The notes under the pieces were generated by a model. The model was not told where the DNA came from. It was given only the letters and a program-made list of their open reading frames with translations, and searched no databases. A stretch of DNA of 11,509 nucleotides from positions 1 to 11,509 of the forward strand of contig JAISLO010000181.1 in assembly GCA_031290815.1 (NCBI GenBank), in the 5' to 3' direction. The position numbers were made by a program, and so were the translations under genes. Source of the stretch: Synergistaceae bacterium. Lineage in GTDB: Bacteria; Synergistota; Synergistia; Synergistales; Synergistaceae. Of this stretch, positions 6,395 through 11,509 are shown piece by piece (positions within the stretch are counted from its first letter, which is position 1; the number at the start of each line of letters is the position of its first letter).

Positions 6395-8362
6395 GTGGCC
6401 GAAGAATTGCTTGAGCCCGGCGAGGGGGACAAGACGACATCCGTCGGAAACGGGGCGATCAAGTCTCTTTTCCGCGACCGGCGGGTTCGTCGGATGGCGG
6501 GGACTCTGTGCGCCGGCTTGGCGCAGGGAATTATTGTCTATTTCATGGACCAATCGCCTCAGCAGTGGCATTGGTTCTTAACGGCCTTTCTGTTGCCGTT
6601 GCCGTTTTATCTAGCCCGCGACGTCTCGAAGCGAACCGCCGCAGCTCTGATCCCGTGGGGCGCGCTTTTGCTCCTTCTTGACGCCGAGGGGATCTTTTAC
6701 GAAAACCCATACGTAAACTGGCGGAATATGACGCTCTCCGCGATGGCGTCTGCGGGAGCGCTGATGACACTGCCGAACTTCGTCTCGTGGATCGACGGAG
6801 AGGGAGCTTTTCCCGAGTGGCGGATCTCCTTCCGGCACCTGTCGCGCATGTTCTTCTCGTCGATCATCGCAGGGCTCTTCCTGCTTTTGTGTTTTGCCGT
6901 GCTGGGCATCGGAGACGGGCTTGCCGGGATGATCCGCGGCGGTTTCAGATATGTCATCCGGTGGTTTGTAAGGCATTCCGTCATCATGGCGTGCACAGCG
7001 TGGGGCGTCGCCTTCTGCTGGACGGCGAACGCCAAGACGCTGCTCGAAGCCCTGGAGAGATACGTTCTCGCCCTGTTCTCATGCCTTATGCCGTTTTTGT
7101 CGGTCTTAACTCTGTCCTTCTTGATCGCTTTGCCGGTCGGAGGAATCGACATTCTCGTTAAAAATGGGATCGGCGCGGCTCTGTCGAAGAGAATCGACGT
7201 GTTCTGGGAAAGGGGGTTCAGCAGCGGCATACTCTTGGGGATTTTACTGGCCTCCGGGCTCTGCGCTTTCGCAGCCTGGCAGGGCGGCGTCAAGGACGAC
7301 GGGCGTCCTCGCGAACCGTTCGTCCGTCCTTTGAACATCCTCGTAAAGGCCGCCCTCGTCCCGCTCCCGATATTTTGTCCGCTTCTGGTCTACACCATAG
7401 GGCTTCGCGTCGCGCAATACGGTTGGACGACGGATAGGGCGGTCGGCATGTTTCTCGCCGCAGCGTTCGGCATGTGGAGCCTGGCGTGGGCGTTTTTCCT
7501 GGTAAAGAACTGGAGGGCTTGGCCGGTTTTTTACGGGCGCGTGAACAGAATCGCCCTTCCTCTATTCGGCATAGCTCTCATCCTGCTTTCGTCTCCCGTA
7601 TGCGACGTCAGAAGGATAGTCCTGCGCGAGCGATTGGAATGGCTCCGTGAGTCCGTCCGAACCGGCGGGGACTCCGCTGAATTCGACTGGGATTATGTCG
7701 CGCGTCATCTGGGCGTATACGGCGTTCGTATCATGGAGGATCTGGAGACTGGCGGCGTCGCGGGGATTCACGAGAAATTCGGCCCGTTCGAGGACGAATC
7801 GCAAGCGGTGGAAATCCTGGCTGATATCGCCGCCGGACTTGCCTCGGTAAAAGAAAAACCGACGTCTTACGGCGAACGCGAGCGGAAGATGAAATACGAG
7901 GACTTTGTGTCGAGCGCGAGAAACGCCCCCGTGTTCGGCGGGGAACTCGGTCCTGACGAGAGGGAGCGTCTGGCGCGCCTGCTCCCGAAGTATATTGTCA
8001 CGCGCGGAGGAAGTCGGAGCAGCAGGGAGGTCGGCTTCTTTTATCTGGAGGACATGGACGGCGACGGAGAGGATGATGTCCTGCTGGGTCAGGGGGATGA
8101 CGTTTATCTGATCTTCGATGACGAGGCTCTTCTGTTGAACAAGTGGTACGTGCAACATGGAGCAGGCGGTGCCGCTGCGGACAACAAGGCGGTCATATCC
8201 GCGGATGAGCAGAAGGTGATAGGGTATCGGTGGAATATGCTCCTGATAAACGGCAGGTTATTTTTCGTTGATCCCAAGGATACGGTCAGGATAGATTCGG
8301 AGGAAGCGAACGCGCCCGGAACGGAGCCAAACGGCGCCGCCTCGCCAAGTCCCTTGAAATAG
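6395..8362 (+). CDS. DUF4153-type polytopic membrane protein with soluble C-terminal domain
   Basis: Large membrane protein, 655 residues. Residues 35-402 contain about eleven hydrophobic segments. The stretch 333-420 (YTIGLRVAQYGWTTDRAV, a WSLAWAFFLVKNWR helix, a last helix, then the charged RERLEWLRES) matches the end of DUF4153 domains as I know them. Residues 403-655 are soluble and include YLEDMDGDGEDDVLLGQGDD (550-569), an acidic DxDGDGxxD loop like the calcium loops of dockerin, EF-hand or FG-GAP repeats. The tail (about 635-655) is Pro/Ala-rich. Function is unknown, and no catalytic motif is seen. GTG 6395 is chosen because GGGAGGG (6381-6387) precedes it by seven bases. The DUF4867 gene follows after 74 bases. 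Confidence 0.8.
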   Translation: MAEELLEPGEGDKTTSVGNGAIKSLFRDRRVRRMAGTLCAGLAQGIIVYFMDQSPQQWHWFLTAFLLPLPFYLARDVSKRTAAALIPWGALLLLLDAEGIFYENPYVNWRNMTLSAMASAGALMTLPNFVSWIDGEGAFPEWRISFRHLSRMFFSSIIAGLFLLLCFAVLGIGDGLAGMIRGGFRYVIRWFVRHSVIMACTAWGVAFCWTANAKTLLEALERYVLALFSCLMPFLSVLTLSFLIALPVGGIDILVKNGIGAALSKRIDVFWERGFSSGILLGILLASGLCAFAAWQGGVKDDGRPREPFVRPLNILVKAALVPLPIFCPLLVYTIGLRVAQYGWTTDRAVGMFLAAAFGMWSLAWAFFLVKNWRAWPVFYGRVNRIALPLFGIALILLSSPVCDVRRIVLRERLEWLRESVRTGGDSAEFDWDYVARHLGVYGVRIMEDLETGGVAGIHEKFGPFEDESQAVEILADIAAGLASVKEKPTSYGERERKMKYEDFVSSARNAPVFGGELGPDERERLARLLPKYIVTRGGSRSSREVGFFYLEDMDGDGEDDVLLGQGDDVYLIFDDEALLLNKWYVQHGAGGAAADNKAVISADEQKVIGYRWNMLLINGRLFFVDPKDTVRIDSEEANAPGTEPNGAASPSPLK

Positions 8363-8364
8363 CG

Positions 8365-8396
8365 CTCATGACACCACCGACGCCCTGAATCATGAG
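8365..8396 (+). promoter_or_regulatory. Inverted repeat upstream of the DUF4867 gene
   Basis: CTCATGA (8365-8371) and TCATGAG (8390-8396) form a perfect 7-bp inverted repeat with an 18-base spacer. It starts two bases after the DUF4153 stop. The right arm runs into GATAAT (8396-8401), which resembles a -10 box, although no -35 is visible. It could be an operator or a short mRNA hairpin. No T-run follows, so a terminator is unlikely. Confidence 0.35.
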
Positions 8397-8436
8397 ATAA
8401 TATGCGGAACGCTAGATTTGGAGAGGAGTCGCCAAT

Positions 8437-9084
8437 ATGAGACTGAACAGCGTCACGGACGAGGCTTTTTCGAGGTATGGGATTCTGCTGGAGGGATATG
8501 ATTTTTCTGAGATGTTTTCCGTGCTGCGCGAGGGGACCGCGCTAAAACCACACGATGGGGTCGTTTATGTCGCGAGCGACGCCAAACTGGAGTCGCTCGG
8601 AGTTTCGAAACAGATAGCCGACAGGGCCTTTGGGGGAATGCCCATTCAGGTCGGCTACACCGCAGGAAGCAACGATATGTTGAACTGTCTCGAATACCAC
8701 AGGGGAAGCGAGATTTGCGTCTCGGACGACGACATCATCCTTCTGCTCGCCCCTATTCATAAGATGAAGTCTTTTAACCTCCACACTTCCAACGTCGAGG
8801 CCTTCTTTATGCCAGCCGGACGAGCCGCGCTTCTGTACGAGACGTCACTGCACTACGCTCCTTGCGACGCGATAGGCGGCGACGGATACAGGATAGCCGT
8901 TGTGCTGCCGCGAGGCACCAACATGGAGGGCCCAGCCTTCGAGCCTGTGACGGCCGAGGACAAAGCCCTGCGCTGTAAAAACAAGTGGCTCCTGGCGCAC
9001 CCCGATTCGCCGGAGGCAAAGCAGGGGGCTTACGTCGGGCTGTCCGGAGACAACATAAAGGTCAGCGCCGATTTATTTAAATGA
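8437..9084 (+). CDS. DUF4867 family protein, cupin-like
   Basis: Cytoplasmic protein of 215 residues, full length for the family. Recognisable DUF4867 segments are YGILLEGYDFSE (14-25), FGGMPIQVGYTAGSN (65-79), LEYHRGSEI (85-93), VEAFFMPAG (120-128), TSLHYAPCDA (136-145) and VVLPRGTN (155-162). The conserved EYH and LHYAPC histidines and the strand-rich pattern suggest a cupin-like metal site; this is inference. Family members are often found beside sugar-metabolism genes, and none is visible here. No biochemical function is established to my knowledge. GGAGAGGAG (8417-8425) precedes ATG 8437 at good spacing. It lies 74 bases after the DUF4153 gene on the same strand and is followed by the gene-free AT-rich block. 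Confidence 0.87.
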   Translation: MRLNSVTDEAFSRYGILLEGYDFSEMFSVLREGTALKPHDGVVYVASDAKLESLGVSKQIADRAFGGMPIQVGYTAGSNDMLNCLEYHRGSEICVSDDDIILLLAPIHKMKSFNLHTSNVEAFFMPAGRAALLYETSLHYAPCDAIGGDGYRIAVVLPRGTNMEGPAFEPVTAEDKALRCKNKWLLAHPDSPEAKQGAYVGLSGDNIKVSADLFK

Positions 9085-9204
9085 CACGCGCGGCTGGCTC
9101 AGGAACCGCAGGCCGCAGCCCAGAGGACATGCAAACAACTTCTTTTAAAGTCATTAAACCTCAGGCAGATATTTAAAATTAATCCTGAATAAACATTTTA
9201 AACC

Positions 9205-9250
9205 GAGAATCAAAGCGATAGTACGGGGTGTGACTATCGCTTAGATTCTC
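9205..9250 (+). repeat. Long hairpin, 18-bp arms with one mismatch
   Basis: The arms 9205-9222 (GAGAATCAAAGCGATAGT) and 9233-9250 (ACTATCGCTTAGATTCTC) are complementary except A9212 against A9243, around a 10-base loop ACGGGGTGTG. It stands 120 bases past the DUF4867 stop. On the plus strand TTATTATGTT follows, which is U-rich but not a clean tract. It may terminate the 6395-9084 unit or be a palindromic element. Confidence 0.6.
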
Positions 9251-9394
9251 TTATTATGTTGCAGTGATAATATGTTAACTCACATTCATTAATATTAAAT
9301 CATTATAATTACCTATTATGTCATTTATAGTAATTAATATCTTACATTTTAATCCATTAATCGTGATATTCCGCCCGCACATTTATTATGTTGC
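9251..9394 (+). repeat. 12-base direct repeat TTATTATGTTGC, two copies
   Basis: Identical TTATTATGTTGC occurs at 9251-9262, directly after the long hairpin, and at 9383-9394. Between them lies CCTATTATGTCA, a partial relative. In sequence this AT-rich some similarity is expected by chance, but both copies keep the terminal GC. Could be protein-binding sites; no evidence beyond the repeat. Confidence 0.35.
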
Positions 9395-9538
9395 TTTTGT
9401 ATTCAAGGAATACATCGTATTTAAAATAATTATAATTTAATATATAATATTTTAGTATGTTAATATTATTATATTATCGTTCAAACAAACTTAAAGAAAT
9501 GTATGTTTACTGTCAGATGCTTAAATGATAAAAATTAA

Positions 9539-9595
9539 AGAGCTCCGATTAATTCGCAAAACGAAAAATTCGTCTTGTGGTTTAACCGGCGCTCT
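9539..9595 (-). terminator. Probable terminator of the Ldh_2 gene, compound stem-loop
   Basis: Read on the minus strand, AGAGCGCCGGTTAA (9595-9582) pairs with TTAATCGGAGCTCT (9552-9539) with one mismatch and one G-U pair. Inside, CAAGACGAA (9577-9569) pairs fully with TTCGTTTTG (9565-9557), including one G-U, around a TTT loop. A symmetric 4x4 internal loop separates the two stems. The minus-strand RNA continues TTAATTTTTATC, a U-rich tract. It begins 55 bases after the dehydrogenase stop codon, which fits intrinsic termination of that gene. Confidence 0.6.
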
Positions 9596-9649
9596 CTTAA
9601 ATCAGCCTATTTTTATATCTGGATATAGGGTTTGCTCTGCTTGATTGGG

Positions 9650-10759
9650 TTATTTTTCGAACGGGAAACGGTACTGGATAAGCCCCAGCTCGTCGCGGAC
9701 GGTTATCAGCTCTTTCTGCACGCTTTCGTTTACAGGCACGCCGATTTCTTTTCGGTCCAGCCACACCAGGTATTCCTTTTCCCCTGCCGTGTAGATTCTG
9801 TCTCTGCCGGGAGCTTTTTTCGAATTTCTGATGGCCCTCAATATCTCCCCAGCCGTCTTTTTGAAGGAGTCCAGAGATATGAAACTCTCGACGTTGATCG
9901 CTATGAAAAAGTGACCCAGGCGGTGAGGACATTTTTTGCCATCGCTGTCTATACCGTTGAGCTGTTTCATGAAATTTCCATTTTGAAGGGCAGCGGACAG
10001 TATCTCGACCACGGTGGCGTAGCCGAATCCCTTGTAGCCTGCGAGCTCGTCCCCGAATCCGCCGAGCGGCGCCAGCGACGCATTTCCGCTGAGCAGCGCC
10101 GTCAGGATTTCCTCCGAGTTCGTCATTGGCGCTCCGTTGCTGTCGATCACGGTACCTACTGGCGTCGGCAGTCCGTTTCGCGCGAGCGCCTCGATGGTTC
10201 CCCTCTGGACTATGGACGTGGCGCAATCAAGCATGAAATCAAACGGCTCGTCGGTCGGAATCCCGAACGCCAGCGCGTTTGTGCCAAGCATGTTATCAAT
10301 TCCGAATGTTGGCGAGACTGATGGCCTGGCGTTGGTACCCGAGATCCCGACGCAACCGCTGCGCGTCGCCATGGAACCGTAGTACCCGGCTATGCCGTAG
10401 TGCGTGGAATTAGTTGCCGCCACCATGCCCAAGCCATACTTCTTCGCCTTGTCTATCGCCATCTGCATAGACTTTGTGCCTACCACCTGTCCCATCCCGT
10501 CGTGCCCGTCCACCAGAGCAGTGGTCGGGCCGTCTTTGAGAATCTCCAAATTTGTCTCTGGCTTTTGGATTCCAGCCTTGATGCGGTCGAGGTATATCGG
10601 CTTCAGGCGGTTGAGTCCGTGAGATTCTATCCCCCTCCTGTCCGCCTCCAGAAGAACGTCCGCGCAGATCAGTGAATCCTCGCGCGGAACGCCGTAACCG
10701 CAGAATACGTCCGCGACAAATTTCTCGACAAGGTCCCATGGAATTGGCGCGTATGGCAT
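9650..10759 (-). CDS. Malate/L-lactate dehydrogenase family (Ldh_2) oxidoreductase
   Basis: Cytoplasmic NAD(P)-dependent 2-hydroxyacid dehydrogenase of the Ldh_2 family (the YlbC/AllD/ComC type, unrelated to classical Rossmann-fold LDH), 369 residues, usual length. Seen: ADRRGIESHGLNRL (39-52, with SHG H47), GMVAATNSTHYGIAGYYG (111-128, H120 likely catalytic), GTNALAFGIPT (159-169), LDCATSIVQRGTIE (177-190, D178), GYKGFGYATVVEIL (241-254) and GHFFIAI (282-288). Members reduce or oxidise malate, lactate, ureidoglycolate, sulfolactate or related acids; the specificity cannot be told here. ATG 10757-10759 has GGAGGGAG just upstream on the minus strand. It is convergent with the DUF4867 gene and has its own promoter and terminator signals, so it is probably monocistronic. 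Confidence 0.92.
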   Translation of the reverse strand: MPYAPIPWDLVEKFVADVFCGYGVPREDSLICADVLLEADRRGIESHGLNRLKPIYLDRIKAGIQKPETNLEILKDGPTTALVDGHDGMGQVVGTKSMQMAIDKAKKYGLGMVAATNSTHYGIAGYYGSMATRSGCVGISGTNARPSVSPTFGIDNMLGTNALAFGIPTDEPFDFMLDCATSIVQRGTIEALARNGLPTPVGTVIDSNGAPMTNSEEILTALLSGNASLAPLGGFGDELAGYKGFGYATVVEILSAALQNGNFMKQLNGIDSDGKKCPHRLGHFFIAINVESFISLDSFKKTAGEILRAIRNSKKAPGRDRIYTAGEKEYLVWLDRKEIGVPVNESVQKELITVRDELGLIQYRFPFEK

Positions 10760-10811
10760 GTGTCTCCCTCCAGAAAGTCAAAATATGGAATTGTTCGAGT
10801 GAATCGCTGAT

Positions 10812-10820
10812 ATTATATCA
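10812..10820 (-). promoter_or_regulatory. Extended -10 promoter for the Ldh_2 gene
   Basis: On the minus strand TGATATAAT is a perfect extended -10 element (TG-N-TATAAT), about 50 bases before the ATG. No good -35 lies at 16-18 bases upstream, which is usual for extended -10 promoters. The hexamer is inside the palindrome GATATTATATC (10809-10819), a possible operator overlapping the promoter. Confidence 0.5.
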
Positions 10821-10842
10821 CTGAGTACCGCGAACCACTGAA

Positions 10843-10866
10843 CAGAAGAAAACCCAGAAGAAAACC
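10843..10866 (+). repeat. Tandem 12-base repeat CAGAAGAAAACC x2
   Basis: Two perfect adjacent copies of CAGAAGAAAACC occupy 10843-10854 and 10855-10866. The second copy ends inside the outer arm of the palindromic element that starts at 10861, so the duplication marks the left edge of that element. Confidence 0.7.
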
Positions 10867-11017
10867 GTGGGACTCCGCCCACTCCCGCCAGTGAGCCTGC
10901 TCCCTGGACCCTCTTAATTTTTTTATTTTCACCTGAAGGGTGAAAATAAAAAAATAGTAATAGGGTCAAGGGGACGGAGTCCCCTTGCGGGGTGTGGGGG
11001 CGGAGCCCCACGGTTTT
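10861..11017. repeat. Nested palindromic element, probable dispersed repeat
   Basis: Several inverted repeats nest in 157 non-coding bases between the two minus-strand genes. Outer arms: 10861-10882 against 10994-11017, complementary apart from one mismatch and two extra bases. Next: GACCCT (10907-10912) / AGGGTC (10962-10967). Centre: a perfect 17-bp stem, 10917-10933 / 10939-10955, loop TGAAG. On the right sit two GGA-loop hairpins, CAAGGGGAC-GGA-GTCCCCTTG (10967-10987) and GGGGC-GGA-GCCCC (10997-11009). The left arm read in reverse, GTGGGCGGAGTCCCAC, has the same CGGAG core. No coding capacity. It resembles a MITE- or REP-like element, but no target-site duplication is evident and copy number cannot be judged from one window. 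Confidence 0.6.
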
Positions 11018-11035
11018 GTCTTGTGGTTCCATGCA

Positions 11036-11509
11036 CTATCGCGGTATGCGCCTCATGACCGTGGCCGCCGCCAAAACAGCCGCCATGAACAAAACAGCCG
11101 CCCCGGCTCCACCATTGCAGCCGCCGCCTCCGTATCCTCTGCCGATTCTGCTTCCGCTTCCGCCGCCCTGCGAGTTGTCGTCGGGCCTGGTTGCGTCCTT
11201 CCACTTGTTCAGCCATATCGGGTCCACTATCGAGTTGTCGTTCAAGCCATCGGGGACAATGAGATAACCGCCGCTCTCATACGCCTCCAGAATGGTGTCG
11301 TCCAGAACGTAATACGACAGCGTCATGTCGAGGGCTTCTCCGCCCGTTATGTCCAGTATGCCCAAGTCCACAGCCCTCTGGGGAGTCAGAATCCCGTCAA
11401 CGAGACGAGTGTACCAGCCGGCGCGTTCGCCCTGGTGTATCTCCTTTTGTAGGACATAGAACTCGAATATATCGTCCAGATGCGCGTAAGGGTTCCTGAG
11501 CACTTCGTA
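11036..11509 (-). CDS. Surface or exported protein with Synergist-CTERM sorting signal (5' part outside window)
   Basis: The last 157 codons of a gene that enters from the right edge and stops at TAG 11038-11036. Most of the fragment is a soluble, acidic and aromatic-rich domain (LDDIFEFYVLQKEIHQGE, then LSYYVLDDTILEAYESGGYL) that I cannot assign. After KWKDATRPDDNS comes a linker GGGSGSRIGRGYGGGGCNGG, a hydrophobic helix AGAAVLFMAAVLAAATV and the tail MRRIPR. This GGGC-helix-RR pattern fits the Synergist-CTERM sorting domain known from Synergistota, analogous to GlyGly-CTERM and LPXTG tails. The protein is therefore probably exported and processed near the cysteine; the processing itself is inference. 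The nested palindromic element follows its stop by about 20 bases. Confidence 0.8.
   Translation of the reverse strand, partial: YEVLRNPYAHLDDIFEFYVLQKEIHQGERAGWYTRLVDGILTPQRAVDLGILDITGGEALDMTLSYYVLDDTILEAYESGGYLIVPDGLNDNSIVDPIWLNKWKDATRPDDNSQGGGSGSRIGRGYGGGGCNGGAGAAVLFMAAVLAAATVMRRIPR

Larger units (their letters stand above)
9085..9649. other. Gene-free AT-rich intergenic block between convergent genes
   Basis: This 565-base stretch separates the plus-strand DUF4867 gene from the minus-strand dehydrogenase gene. Over 9241-9540 I count 63 G+C in 300 bases (21%), far below the flanking genes (for example 34 of 60 at 5881-5940). Stops are dense in all frames and no gene is visible. It holds a hairpin (9205-9250), a 12-base direct repeat (9251-9262 and 9383-9394), the AT-rich inverted repeat TAATTAC (9306-9312) / GTAATTA (9330-9336), and a terminator-like structure (9539-9595). 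No DnaA-box cluster, tRNA or insertion sequence is seen. Confidence 0.7.

Noticed and set aside
6697..8158. Long open frames on the minus strand opposite the DUF4153 gene
   Set aside because: They are antisense shadows of a GC-rich gene, with no ribosome sites or recognisable domains.
9085..9130. GC-rich hairpin after the DUF4867 stop (GCGGC 9090-9094 / GCCGC 9112-9116) as terminator
   Set aside because: Several competing short pairings and no T-run follows; the longer hairpin at 9205-9250 is the better candidate.
9120..9540. AT-rich block as a replication origin
   Set aside because: No cluster of DnaA boxes (TTATCCACA-like), no iterons and no neighbouring dnaA, dnaN or rep gene.
9632..10321. 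229-codon plus-strand frame opposite the Ldh_2 gene
   Set aside because: The minus strand encodes a full, clearly recognisable Ldh_2 protein; the plus-strand translation has no family features.
10917..10955. Central palindrome as a bidirectional intrinsic terminator
   Set aside because: U-runs precede the stem and A-runs follow it on both strands, which is the wrong polarity.
10861..11017. CRISPR array
   Set aside because: Repeats are inverted and nested, not evenly spaced direct repeats, and no cas gene is present.

Overview
The window comes from a diderm anaerobe of the phylum Synergistota. The strongest pointer is the truncated minus-strand gene at the right edge. Its C-terminus is a Gly/Ser-rich linker, a GGGGCNGG motif, one hydrophobic helix and a short RR-containing tail, which is the layout of the Synergist-CTERM sorting signal. 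Sec signal peptides on the solute-binding protein and on a metallo-hydrolase fit an organism with a periplasm. Species cannot be told from this sequence.

Layout. (1) Positions 2-6317, plus strand: the tail of an unidentified gene, then a complete LIV-type (HAAT family) ABC importer in the order livG-livF-livK-livH-livM, then an exported metallo-beta-lactamase-fold hydrolase. The short gaps, the GTGA overlap of livG and livF and the common strand suggest one transcription unit. The livK-livH gap carries nested stem-loops. (2) Positions 6395-9084, plus strand: a large polytopic DUF4153-type membrane protein with a soluble C-terminal domain, followed by a DUF4867 protein. (3) Positions 9085-9649: a gene-free, very AT-rich block (21% G+C over 9241-9540) with a strong hairpin and, at its right end, a compound stem-loop that looks like the terminator of the convergent gene. 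(4) Positions 9650-10759, minus strand: an Ldh_2-family malate/L-lactate-type dehydrogenase with an extended -10 promoter. (5) Positions 10843-11028: a non-coding nested palindromic element, probably a dispersed repeat. (6) Positions 11036-11509, minus strand: the 3' end of the Synergist-CTERM protein gene.

How the genes work together. LivK would capture an amino acid or related small ligand in the periplasm, LivH and LivM form the channel, and LivG and LivF power uptake. Both ATPases depart from the family consensus at positions that matter for the ATP cycle: LivG in the signature motif and LivF in the PEGR segment. The transporter therefore looks like a divergent member of its family. The exported hydrolase just downstream may process a compound related to the imported ligand, but that is inference from position only. 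I found no CRISPR array, tRNA, rRNA, transposase or phage gene, and no clear new defence or biosynthetic system. The most unusual items are the atypical LivG/LivF motifs, the nested palindromic element and the AT-rich block.
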